Below, in pieces: positions 44,783 through 59,814 of a stretch of 64,000 nucleotides of DNA; position 1 is the stretch's first letter; every line of letters starts with the position of its first letter. The notes under the pieces were generated by a model. It worked only from the letters and a program-made list of their open reading frames with translations, was not told the origin of the DNA and made no database searches. The position numbers were made by a program, and so were the translations under genes. The DNA comes from Rutidosis leptorrhynchoides (lineage: Eukaryota; Streptophyta; Magnoliopsida; Asterales; Asteraceae): NCBI RefSeq assembly GCF_046630445.1, contig NC_092341.1, forward strand, positions 292,644,001-292,708,000, read 5' to 3'.

Positions 44783-47649
44783 TGTAACGACCCAGATTTT
44801 TCCGATTGTTTTACACTTATAAGATTAATATTTAAATAAATTAAACCTTACCAACATGATAAGCAATCTAAATTGTTGAGACTTATGTTTTTGAAAACAG
44901 TTTTACACAACGTTTGACTGTCCAATTTGACCGATGATATCACGAACTATATAACATACGATAATTATACGTTTGTGTATATATATGTATTTTTATATAT
45001 TTAACATGATCTAAGAGTGTTTTAACATCTCATTGTGTACTAATAACAATGAGTTATAAGTATATTTTGAGACTACTAACTTAAGTTTTCAAAACGATAA
45101 CTATATGTGACGTTCTTCGACTTAAATACATAAAACTTATAATGCTTATACATGTATCGTATAGATATGTATTTTATCACTTTTAAAGGATTTATATACA
45201 TAAAACAATATAAGTATATTTACAAAAGATAGCTATATTTGAATCCTCGTTCCGTTTTCTCAAGATTTTTATACGTATATATAGGGTATATGTACCCGTA
45301 TCATACCCAGCTTCTATACGTATTTACTATTGGTATATATACATCACAATCACTTTATTAGCAGCCATGAGTCAGCCAATTTTGGATCTTAGCATGCATG
45401 ATTAATCAATTTGGCATATTACAAGACTTTTGCACAATATTACAAATTTATACATCTTTTCACCACCATTTATACTCCATTCCATTTTCATTTTTACTAC
45501 ACATTTTCTCTAACCAAAAACACACTCTTAGGAACCTTAAGTGTTCTTCACAATCTCAGTAAATAACCATGAAGATCTAGCTTCAAAAACAACCCTTAAT
45601 CATCATAAAAAAATCCATTCAAGAACACTTCAAAAATCCTTTCAAGTAAACAAGTTTACTTCCAACCTTTCAATCCAACTCCACCACTCTTTTGATTCTA
45701 GGATTTTTCTCATCTCTTACAGTAACTTTGTCCAAGTAACTTGAGGTAGTAACCTTATTCATAATCTTATTCAATTCATATTCATATAGCTATCTTATTT
45801 TGTGGTATAAAATTTTAACAACAAGAACATAGTTTGAATGATTTCAAACTTGTTCGCAAACTAAATAGATCCTTCTAACTTGACTTTTAAAAAACTTCAA
45901 TACCTGTAATATATCATAATGATATGCTAACTTAACAAGATATAACTTGGTTTTACAAAGAACACCTTAAAAACTGAATCTACGTCGTCGGAGTGCAACC
46001 GGGGGCTGTTCTGGGTTGGATAAATAAAAACTATCTTGAACTTTGAATTGGAAGTTCATGTTCTGGAAAAATGATATTTCTTATGAATATGTTAACACAT
46101 AAAAATTTCATGATTTAACTCAAAGTGTAAGTATTTTTAGAAAAATGATCATTAAATGTTGTTTTTATGATGGAAAATGATCACTTTCATAAGTTTCACC
46201 AAAGTTTGACCTATAACCTGTGATTTCGAATAAAAACTAAGGTATTATCAGTTCATATTCTTAAAATTTGACTCGATCCAAGGAAGTGGCAAGTTGAACC
46301 AACAAAAACGGAGTTGTAATGAAGAAACTACGACTAAAACAAGATCGGGTATCCGAAGCTAGTTTAGCTACGAAAATATTTGGAGAAAAATTAAATTAAT
46401 CATATATTTTCTAATTAATATGATATTTCATATATATTTACTTATGATTTGATTTTATATATTTCAGGACCACCCGTAAACAACACGAGAAGATTAATCA
46501 TAAGACCTCATGATTGTACGCAACACGTCATTTGACAACACGGTACTTTATGTATGCAACATGTCACTTGACAACATGGTACCATGGGTCGAGATTAATT
46601 CTGATCAATACGAATACGATGGGGTCTTTATTTATTTTATTTAAGCAACTAATTGTGGACCACTAACATCGGACTGCTAACTACGGACTAAGAAAATATT
46701 AAAAGTATTAAAAGTAATATATATATATGTAACGATTACTTGAAAAGAAAATATGTTGATATATTATATATATGGTTAGGTTTGTGATATCAATAGGAGA
46801 CCAAGTCGTGTTTATTACCTTCAAGGCAAAACGTGAGTATATAGTCCCACTTTTAAACTCTAAATATTTCGGGATGAGAATACATGCATTTTATGATTTA
46901 CGTTATGGACACAAGTGATTAAAAATACATATTCTACGTTGAGTTGTACCACTGGCATACTTCCCTGTAACTTGGTAACTATTATTTACATGAGGTATTG
47001 TAAACGCGAATCCTGTTGATAGATCTATCGGGCCTGACAACCCCAACCGGACTGGACGACCAGTATTCAACGGTTGCACAGTACTTCGTTTCGGTAACTA
47101 CACTTGGTACGGTGTAGTAAGATTTCATAATAAAGGGAATATGCGACGTTGATTAAATGTTAAGTATGGTTATCAAGTGCTCAACAACTTAGAATATTTT
47201 TATTAAAACGTTTATATATGAAATCTTGTGGTCTATATTTATAACGCTGCCGGCATTAAACCTATATCTCACCAACTTTATGTTGACGTTTAAAGCATGT
47301 TTATTCTCAGGTGATAACTAAAAGCTTCCGCTGCAACATGTTGAATTTAAGCAAGATCTTGAGTATGCATATTTGTGTCAAAAATAAAACTGCATATCGG
47401 AGGATTTGTAATGTAAAATATGTTGGAGGTCGTATTGTTATTATCACATGTAAAGTTTGTAAGTCTAAGATTATTGCTAAACGATAATCATTATTAAGTT
47501 GTTTAAACCTTGTATTTGTAATAAAAGCTATGGTTTGTATTGTAAAAACGAATGCAGTTTTTGAAAAATGTCGCATATAGAGGTCAATACTTCGCGATGA
47601 AATCATATGTTATTGTATTCGTCCTTATGGTTAAGGTCGGGTTATGACA
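44783..47649 (+). repeat. 5' LTR of gypsy-2
   Basis: 2867 bp, from TGTAACGACCCAG to GGGTTATGACA. The partner begins TGTAATGACCCGG. A short (TA)n of about 12 bp near 46718 corresponds to a run of about 115 bp in the other LTR. Confidence 0.93.
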
Positions 47650-47651
47650 TG

Positions 47652-47663
47652 TGGTATCAGAGC
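47652..47663 (+). promoter_or_regulatory. Primer binding site of gypsy-2 (initiator tRNA-Met)
   Basis: TGGTATCAGAGC, two bases after the 5' LTR, identical to that of gypsy-1. Confidence 0.92.
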
Positions 47664-47843
47664 GTTGGTCTTAGAGAACCAGAAAATTTGCATTAGTGTG
47701 TCTTATCGAGTTTGTTAGGATGCATTAGTGAGTCTGGACTTTGACTGTGTTTGATTTAGAAAACTAATGCTTATCCCTGTTGGTTAAAAAAAATTAATAT
47801 GTAAATATTATGTGATACTAACATGCTAGTTATTATGTGATAG

Positions 47844-48242
47844 ATGTCTAGCTTAGAACTTTTTATCACATTCAGCGACTCCGAACCAGAATCTTCAGAT
47901 GGTGTTCCAGTCATTAACCTATCCGATGATGAAAACAACACCTTTGGGGAAGACTCACAAGTTCCGGATGAATCAATTGAAGAGGAACCGGAAAGTGATC
48001 CTGAGGAGGAAGAAATACAGGAAATTACGAAAGACAAGTTCGAACGAGGAAAGAAACGAAAGGCTACTGAAATGGAAAATCCAAATCCCGAGTCTAGAGA
48101 GGATGTTGTGGCACCAACTCCACCAGATACTTCCACACCTATTCCCGCTATTCCTATTAGTTCTATCCCGGCATCCAGTTCTTCAGCCCCTCCGCCAAAA
48201 CGCAGGGAGACAGTCAAGATAACCTATAAGCGATTTCTTTGA
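47844..48242 (+). CDS. Acidic pre-gag ORF of gypsy-2 (unknown function)
   Basis: 132 residues opening MSSLELFITFSDSEPESSDG. It is homologous to the 156-residue frame of gypsy-1 through the acidic part, the KRKA basic patch and the proline-serine linker. It has one copy of the glutamate repeat instead of four and ends early at KITYKRFL, where the partner continues with a basic tail. A frame change near 48230 probably removed that tail. No known domain. Confidence 0.72.
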   Translation: MSSLELFITFSDSEPESSDGVPVINLSDDENNTFGEDSQVPDESIEEEPESDPEEEEIQEITKDKFERGKKRKATEMENPNPESREDVVAPTPPDTSTPIPAIPISSIPASSSSAPPPKRRETVKITYKRFL

Positions 48243-48623
48243 ACACAAACGTTTTGGGTTAAATGATGCGCTGTTATTTTAAACCATGGGATCATACAAC
48301 GTTTTGTATAATATTACTAGTGTGGTTTGCTTAATGTTTGATGTAAGATAAGCATATGTAAAATAGTGAAGTGTGAAATGCAATAATTTTCCATGGTTGA
48401 GTATTATTTGGGTGATAGTAATTGATTTCTGTACTAAGCTATTAAGTATGAACTTTAACGGGTAAGTACTACCCTAGATATAATTACAAAACGCTAATAA
48501 GAAGAAAAGGCTTTTATAATAATAACTGGTTCATATTATTAATAAGCTACGACGTACTGTAAATACATACTGCATCTATAATATTCCATGTGAATAATTA
48601 TTTTTTCATTCTTATTGAAGATT

Positions 48624-51600
48624 ATGGCGCGATTGAACCGAATGACGGAACAAGAAATCGAGGAACTCATCAATCAGCGAGTGGACAATAGAATGTTATG
48701 GGTCGAGGCTGCGAGAGGTGCTGCAGTTAACCCAAATCCTCGTGTGGGATGTACTTACAAAACTTTTCAAAGTTGCAAGCCCTCATCATTCAGTGGAACA
48801 GAAGGACCAGTCGGTTTAACCCGGTGGATTGAAAAGATTGAGTCTGTGTTTAAAATCAGTGGTTGTATTGAGAAGGACATGACCAAGTATGCATCGTGCA
48901 CCTTACAAGATAGTGCACTCACATGGTGGAAAAACTATGTGAAGGCCGTAGGAGGAGATGTAGCTTATGATACTCCCTGGGAAGAATTCAAAACAATGCT
49001 AATCAACGAGTATTGTCCAAGGAATGAGGTTAGGAAGTTGGAAGCTGAATTACGAAGCCTGAAAGTTGTTGGTACCGAACTCACCAACTACAATCAGCGA
49101 TTCATGAAATTAGCTTTGCTATGTCCCGAATTGGTACCAACCGAAGAACGAAAGATAGAACTGTACAAAGATGGTTTGCCTAAAAATGTCAAAGCAAATG
49201 TTACAGCATCGAAACCCAAGACTATTCACGAAGCCATCACCATGGCGAACGAGTTGATGGACCAGATTATTCTGGATAAGAACACCGATGTCAAGACATC
49301 GGGTAACAAAAGAAAGTGGGAAGGTAATCATCAACAATCCAACAAAAAACAAGAAACCACGCAAGGTGCGGGTAGCGGTTCGAACTCAGGTTACAAAGGA
49401 AGAAATCCTTTATGTAACAGATGCCACAAACATCACTCTGGTTATTGTAATGTGGTGTGCGAAAATTGTAATCGAAGGGGTCATCTTGCTGAAGATTGTC
49501 GGATTCCTGTTACAAATAGAAATGGCACCAAGACTCCTGCCACTAATGCAAATAGAACTGCCTTGGCCACTGTTACCTGTTATGAGTGTGGGAAACAGGG
49601 TCATTATAAGATCCAGTGTCCGAATTCAGAGAAGAATAATGGATCTGCACATGGAAGAGCATTTGTTATTAATGCTAGAGAGGCGTGTGAAGACCCGGAG
49701 CTTGTTACAGGTACGTTTACCATTAATAACTTATCCGCATCTATTATATTTGATACTGGTACCGATAGAAGTTACGTGAGTAGAGACTTTTACGCTAAAT
49801 TGAATTGTTCATCATTACCTCTAGATGCTAAGTACATGATTGAGTTAGCTAATGGTAAACTAATTAAAGCCTATAAAATTTGCCGTGATTGTAAAATAAA
49901 TTTAGCCGGAGAAATATTTAAGATTGATTTGATACCCGTAGAATTAGGAAGTTTTGATGTAATAGTCGGCATGGACTGGATGTCCAAAATAGGAGCTGAA
50001 GTTGTGTGCGCCAAGAAGGCAATTCGCATTCCTCGTAAGGATAAAACGCCAGTAATGATTTATGGAGAGAAGGGTAACTCAAAGCTAAAACTCATTAGTT
50101 GTTTGAAAGCTCAAAAGTGCTTGAAGAAATGGTGCTATGCTATCTTAGCATATGTTAATAAAGTCAAAACGAAGGAAAAAGTGAAGAGTATCAACGACGT
50201 GCCTGTGGCAAGAGATTTTCCTGAAGTATTTCCCGAAGAGTTACCTGGATTACCTCCATTTAGATTTGTAGAATTTCAAATAGATCTAGTACCAGGAGCT
50301 GCACCAGTGGCTCGTGCTCCATATAGACTTGCACCGTCTGAGTTAAAAGAACTTCAGAGTCAGTTAAAAGAATTACTGGACCGTGGATTCATACGACCAA
50401 GTACTTCACCGTGGGGAGCTCCGATTTTATTCGTCAAGAAGAAAGACGGATCTTTCCGAATGTGTATAGATTATCGTGAATTAAATAAGTTAACTATCAA
50501 GAATCGGTATCCACTACCGAGAATTGATGACTTATTTGATCAATTGCAAGGATCATGTGTTTACTCGAAAATCGACCTAAGGTCGGGCTATCATCAACTA
50601 CGCGTCAAAGAAGAAGATATTCCGAAAACTGCTTTTCGGACACGCTACGGTCATTATGAATTTTTGGTTATGCCGTTTGGGTTGACTAATGCGCCAGCTG
50701 TATTCATGGACCTCATGAATCGAGTTTGTAGTCCGTATTTAGATAAGTTTGTTATCGTTTTCATTGATGATATTCTTATCTATTCCAAGAGTGAGCAAGA
50801 GCATGAACAACATTTAAGGTTGGTATTAGAATTGTTAAGAAAAGAACAGTTATACGCCAAATTTTCTAAGTGTGCATTTTGGTTGAAAGAAGTGCAATTT
50901 CTTGGCCATGTTGTTAGTAGCAAAGGAATTCAGGTTGATCCAGCTAAAATTGAGGCCATTGAAAAATGGGAGACTCCTAAGACACCAACGCAGATACGCC
51001 AATTTTTGGGTTTAGCTGGTTATTATAGAAGGTTTATTCAAGATTTTTCCCGAATAGCTAAACCATTAACAGCGTTAACGCAAAAAGGGAAGAAGTACGA
51101 ATGGACTTCTGAGCAGGAAAGTGCATTTCAATTACCGAAGAAGAAGTTGACTACAACACCTATTTTATCGTTACCTGAAGGGAACGATGATTTTGAGATA
51201 TATTGTGACGCTTCGCGACAAGGTTTTGGTTACGTCCTTATGCAACGGAAGAAAGTTATAGCATACGCATCCCGACAATTAAAGATTCACGAGCGGAATT
51301 ATACGACGCATGATTTAGAATTGGGAGCAGTAGTGTTTGCATTGAAGATATGGAGACACTATTTATATGGGGTTAAATGCACTGTGTTTACTGATCATAA
51401 AAGCCTTCAACATATTTTTGATCAGAAACAGCTGAACATGAGGAAACGTAGGTGGGTCAAGCTGATAAATGACTATGATTGTGAGATTCGCTATCATCCC
51501 GGGAAAGCGAATGTAGTGGCCGACGCTCTAAGCAGAAAGGAACGGGAACCAATTCGAGTACAAGCGATGAACATAAAAATTCATATGAATCTCAACTCAC

Positions 51601-53030
51601 AAATCAAAGAAGCTCAATGAGAAGCTCTTACTAAAGAAAACATAGGAAATGAAATAATGAAGAAGTATGGGAAACAACTCGTTATACGGGAAGACGGAAT
51701 TCGATATTTTGCAAACCGTATTTGGGTACCAAAGTTGGGTGGATTAAGGAAGTTGATATTGAACGAGGCACATAAGACAAGATACTCGATACATCCTGGA
51801 GTTGGAAAGATGTATCAAGATCTTAAGACGCATTATTGGTGGCCTAATTTAAAGACAGATGTTGCAACATATGTTGGGGAATGTTTAACTTGTTCCAAAG
51901 TCAAAGCAGAACACCAGAAGCCGTCAGGGTTACTTCAACAACCAGAAATCCCAGAATGGAAATGGGATGGTATTACCATGGATTCCATCACAAAGTTACC
52001 TAAGACTACCTGGGGTTATGACACCATTTGGGTAATAGTTGATCGTCTCACCAAATCTGTACATTTCTTGCCTATAAAGGAAACAGATAGAATGGAGAAA
52101 CTATTACGATTATACATAAAGGAAATTGTTTCAAGGCATGGAATACCTATTTCCATTATATCCGATCGTGATAGTAGATTTACATCAAAGTTTTGGCAAT
52201 CACTACAGGAGGCCCTGGGAACTCGTTTGGATATGAGCACCGCATATCATCCACAAACTGACGGGCAGAGTGAAAGAACAATTCAGACTCTTGAAGACAT
52301 GCTCAGGGCATGTGTGATCGATTTTGGAAACGGATGGGATAAATATCTACCATTAGCAGAATTCTCGTATAATAACAGTTATCATGCGAGCATTAAAGCT
52401 GCACCATTCGAAGAACTGTATGGAAGGAAGTGTAGATCCCCTATCTGTTGGAATGAAGTAGGAGATCGACAATTAACTGGTCCCGAGATCATACACGAAA
52501 CGACTGAGAAGATAGTACAAATCAAGGAGAGATTGAAAACAGCCCGTAGTCGCCAAAAGAGCTACGCCGATGTCCGAAGGAAACCATTAGAGTTTCAGAT
52601 CGGTGACATGGTTATGCTAAAGGTGTCACCTTGGAAAGGTGTAATACGTTTTGGAAAAAGGGGTAAACTGAACCCAAGGTATGTAGGCCCGTTCAAGATC
52701 ATCGAACGCATCGGACCGGTAGCTTATCGACTCGAGTTACCACAACAACTCGCCAGAGTATATAATTCATTTCACGTCTCAAACCTCAAGAAATGTCTTG
52801 CAAAGGAAGATTTCACCATTCCTCTTGAAGAAATCCAAGTCGATGAGAAACTACAATTCATAGAAGAACCAGTCGAAATCATGGACCGTGAAGTTAAACG
52901 GCTCAAGCAGAGCAACATTCCAATAGTTAAGGTTCGTTGGAATGCTTGAAGAGGTCTCGAGTTTACTTGGGAACGAGAGGATCAGATGAAACAAAAGTAC
53001 CCACATTTGTTTCCCGAGAACGTAAAATAG
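48624..53030 (+). pseudogene. Gypsy-2 gag-pol, one frame closed by two TGA codons
   Basis: The ATG at 48624 opens a 1469-codon frame ending TAG at 53028-53030. Gag has knuckle cysteines ([14 protein letters not shown] and [14 protein letters not shown]). The protease motif reads DTGT rather than DTGA. Reverse transcriptase has FIDDILIYS, followed by RNase H, the HHCC zinc site, the D,D,E integrase core and a chromodomain-like tail. TGA at 51618-51620 lies between RNase H and integrase. TGA at 52947-52949 lies in the tail. At both sites gypsy-1 has CGA. In the unusual segment around 51130, gypsy-2 also has a proline where gypsy-1 has leucine. Confidence 0.92.
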
Positions 53031-53041
53031 GTACAACTTTA

Positions 53042-53077
53042 AAATTTCGGGACGAAATTTATTTAACGGGTAGGTAC
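53042..53077 (+). promoter_or_regulatory. Hairpin and polypurine-tract region of gypsy-2
   Basis: The inverted repeat AAATTTCGGGACGAAATTT (53042-53060) starts 11 nt after the gag-pol stop. Four bases later AACGGGTAGGTAC (53065-53077) abuts the 3' LTR. Confidence 0.72.
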
Positions 53078-56051
<2,974 letters not shown>

Positions 56052-57068
56052 TATACTGTATCTGAAGATTCTATGAACTCGGTATGGTCGGAGTTCCCGA
56101 GAGGCATTTAATGCGCTTTTAGGACACGGAACTTAGGAATTGAGACATGAATGACCTAGTATGCCTATTGACTGCTCCGAAGAGACTTCTTAGGAGCTGT
56201 TAAGATCTAGTTAGTGCCTTCACTGTGTGACCTAAGCCTATTGCATGTTCTTGTTTGATTGTTGCCCTAGGTCTTAGTCATATCAACTGTTTAGGTACTC
56301 ATTAGGTTTCTATCTGCTTTACTATCAGTATATCAACTATAATGCTGTATAATGTTTGAATTAATATGATCTCATTAGTATGATGGAATGGTTGTTAGTT
56401 TTCATTTAAGGTTTTGCCGACTTAAACCGACGGATTTCTTCCGTTTGTGATCAGTGTTCAATCAACACGGCATGTTGTTATTCAGTTAACTAAACTGATA
56501 ACGAGGGTTAGGATTAGAGCTTAACTCACTAATAAACCTAGTACTTTAATGAGGATAACCTCCGAGGTAGAGCTACCCTTCAATTATACGACCAAGTGAC
56601 ATACTTCTCACTGCTCAAAGAGAACTCCGAGAGTTCAGAGACAAGTAGGTCTGTATAATTGGCTCATCCAACCAGATCTACATCATTCCAAGCATAGTCT
56701 TAACATAAGTATAATTACCTTTTCCTAACCCAACACTGATATCTTGGTCAACATTTTCCTGATCTGCATACTCCGGATATCCTTCTACTTATTTACTTTT
56801 CCGCACTTAGGACTTTTAGCTTAAACCAACTACTATCTTTTATCCAGGTAATTTAACTAAATGACAATTATCCACTTGATCTTCAATTCATTAATCCATA
56901 GAATAAAACATGACACTAGGTTAACTTACACCTTCTACACCTTAGAAAGTAAAAGTAAATTTAGGCCCCGCACAATATAAATAAACGAAGACACTGTGTA
57001 CTACCGAACCGGACATCCTGCGACCTAACGACACCGCACAAATAAAACCGTCCGTTAGTAGCATATCA

Positions 57069-58360
57069 CCCTTCCGCCGCAATGATGAAAAGAAAAGGCG
57101 AAAGCGGGTCTCCTTGCCTAACACCCCTTTCAAGTTTAAACTCCTTAGTAGGTGAGCCATTAACCAAGATAGAGACGGATGCCGAACTAAGACACGTAAA
57201 AATCCACTTCCGCCACTTATCCCCGAAACCCATAATTTTCATCATCACCATGAGGAAATCCCAATTTAAATTATCAAATGCCTTCTCAAAATTGACTTTA
57301 AAAACAAGGCTAGCGATGTTTTTATTCCTTAAATAATCAATCGTCTCGTTAGCAATTAACGCACCGTCTATAATATTTCGGCATTTGATAAAGGCGCTTT
57401 GCTCATATCCCACAAGATTCGGAATAACCTTCCTTAGACGATTAGATAGTAATTTCGAGATAATCTTATACAAGCTCCCGATAAGACTTATCGGTCGGTA
57501 ATCATTAAGGTCAATAGGCTCACTTTTTTTTTAGAAATTAAGGTGATAAAGGAAGCGTTACAACCCACAGATATCTCACCTTTTTCCAAAAAAAATTTGA
57601 TTGCTTCCGTAAGATCCGCACGAATGATGTCCCAAATTTTTTTTTTATAGAATCTCAAATTAAAACCGTCAGGACCGGGTGCTTTTGAACTAGCACAACA
57701 CTTGATCGCTTCCAAAATTTCCCCCTCTGTAAATTCCTTTTCTAACAGTCTTGATTCTTCCCATTTTAGGCCAAAGTTACTGTCACTAGATGAGTTACCA
57801 GGGGGTATAAGGCCCAAAATCGAATCCTGAAAAGGCCCAGAATCATAAGAGCCAACAGGCCTGTTCACGACAAATCTGTTATGGCCAAATTGGGCCAGCG
57901 ACGAAAATTCCAGGCCTGCCATTTCAGGTCTGGCCCACTTGGATTTTTGAAATCTTAATTTGAAATGCTCCAATATGGCGTTTTTGACCTCCGACGGATT
58001 TTCGTTCCAAACTCCATTAATATTGAGCCCTCGAATATTACATTTCGAATATTTACGCTTGATGGACGAGTGAAAAAATTCTAAATTTTCATCTCCTTCA
58101 AGAACCCAACGAATACGTGCCTTTTGTCTCAACATTTTTGCTTTAACTTTATCTTTCTCGATCCATTTTTTCCGATACTCAAGCCACAATACCCGTTCAC
58201 CGTCGGTGATATCATTAAGTTCGGCCTTCTTTTTCCATTCCCCCGCTTCCTTTTGTAATGAGTTTTTCTCACTATCAAGTTTCCCAAAATTCCTAATGCT
58301 CCAAGATTTTAGATTTGATTTGAAATTTTTTATTTTTCGCGAAAAATACAATCTTTTCTA
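57069..58360 (-). mobile_element. LINE-4, 5' segment (RT fingers and upstream linker)
   Basis: Minus-strand ORFs at 57488-58351 (287 residues) and 57066-57473 (135 residues) carry the linker after the lost endonuclease (SWSIRNFGKL, LWLEYRKKW, ARIRWVLEGDENLEFFH), the APGPDGFNLRF region, then SKLLSNRLRKVIPNLVGYEQ and GVRQGDPLSPFLFIIAAEG. The last motif stops at the CCCTT insertion point and continues at 43946. A frameshift lies in the T run near 57525. Homology ends near 58360, the 5' truncation point. Confidence 0.88.
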
Positions 58361-58401
58361 AAATAGAGAAATTATGAACAATATCTAATGCTTTACCGAT
58401 A

Positions 58402-58636
58402 TTTTTTTTTTTTTTACGAGGAACCCCTACTACGAACGGACACATTGGCCCCCCCGCAGCGGGTAAACCCCGGGTAAACGGCAAGCCAACCCTCTACCGC
58501 TACCGGGTAAAACATCCTCAGGCTATTGGTCTCTTAAGTTCGCCCCAAGCGTTTGAAGTGCCTTGAAGGGAATCGAACCCGTGACCTCACCTTCATTGAA
58601 AGTGTTGGTGGCCATCCAAGCTATGCCTGGATGGTT
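58402..58636 (-). mobile_element. tRNA-derived SINE
   Basis: A 13-bp direct repeat TGCTTTACCGATA (58389-58401 and 58637-58649) flanks 235 bp. On the minus strand the 5' end has an A-box-like TAGCTTGGATGG and, about 40 nt further, a B box GGGTTCGATTCCC. A GC-rich body follows, and the copy ends in 14 A at the 58402 side. These are the defining parts of a tRNA-derived SINE. The perfect duplication argues for recent insertion. It lies just outside the 5' end of LINE-4. Confidence 0.85.
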
Positions 58637-58815
58637 TGCTTTACCGATACTTATTTACAACATAAAAATAAAATGTCCTAATATATAACAAAGGCAAGTA
58701 TACCCTTTTTATTTTTTATAAATAATTTGTATGGATTTAGATATGACTGCTATAATTTTAAACTACAAAAAAAAAAAAAATGTTTAATGTATGTATCATA
58801 CCAATATATTGCTAC

Positions 58816-59353
58816 CAGGGGCGGAGGCATAGCAAAGCTTAGGGTGGCACATGCCCCCACTCAATCCATGAGTCCAACAAGCAATTAATTGTTAAAAATT
58901 TGAAACCCATTAGCCAAGATTTAATTTCGGTTATTTGTACTTGTGAAAAAAATCCATACGTATCATATATGTTTTATTATCATAGTTGGTGGGTTTTCTA
59001 ATTTTCGGTTTATTTTTTATAAAACAAATATTGAATTACTAATTACTATGGATCTTAGAGAGCAGTCATTGGCTATTTACCACATTCCTTTTCGTTAGCA
59101 TTACATCAAGCTAATTAGGAAAGCTGTGAAATTTTTAAGGTTTGAGCTTTTTATTTTTTATTTTTTTATTTTTAATAATGTGATCATATAGAATTTTATC
59201 AATTTGTCAATTTAATCTGTATACTTGATTTGTGTTAGACATTACTTGCCTTTTATTATGTTTAGTCAGTCATAATTTATCAGTTTAATTTATATACTTG
59301 ATATAATTTGATATTATTTTGTGACCCCATCAATTTGAAATTCTGGCTCCGCC
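58816..59353. mobile_element. hAT-like nonautonomous DNA element (candidate)
   Basis: The left end CAGGGGCGGAGGCA and the right end TGGCTCCGCC are inverted partners in the GGCGGAG core. The outer 8-bp sequences ATTGCTAC (58808-58815) and AATGCTAC (59354-59361) match at 7 of 8 positions, fitting a hAT target duplication. The right end seems to have lost its last four bases. No ORF of note. Confidence 0.4.
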
Positions 59354-59814
59354 AATGCTACAAATGATTTTTTGCAGTAATTCACAAGTCATTTTCACTA
59401 CTAACACTTAACGAAATTAACCAATAAAAAGGGAGAAAATAAATGGCAAATTTTTAATCTAGAAAGTAGAGATCACATAAAAAGAGAATATATATTATAA
59501 ATTATCTTATATATTATATACTATACGAAGTATTATATAATGAGAATGAGATAGTTTGAATGTGTGGGTTTTTTAGGAAGGGGTTTTGACTTTTGAGACG
59601 ATAATAAAACCCTGGAAGGAAACAGACACCTTATTTTTTTAATTGCCTGTAATTTTCATGTGTCAAGTGTAATTTTTTATATTTATTATAGTTATTAGGC
59701 AAGATTAATTAGGTTAATTACATGTCAGCATAGACTTTAATTGGTGTAATTAGGTAGTGACATGTAGGATTAATGTAATCAGGTAGTGGCGACTAATCAT
59801 AATCTGTTAACAGA
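59354..59814. other. Intergenic, no gene seen
   Basis: AT-rich. A weak local repetition of TTAATTAGG, ACATGTCAG and GGTAGTGACATGTAGG-like segments occurs at 59705-59790. Confidence 0.6.

Noticed and set aside
58560..58640. Possible tRNA gene from the GGGTTCGATTCCC box
   Set aside because: No full cloverleaf; the A and B boxes, A tail and flanking duplication identify it as a SINE.
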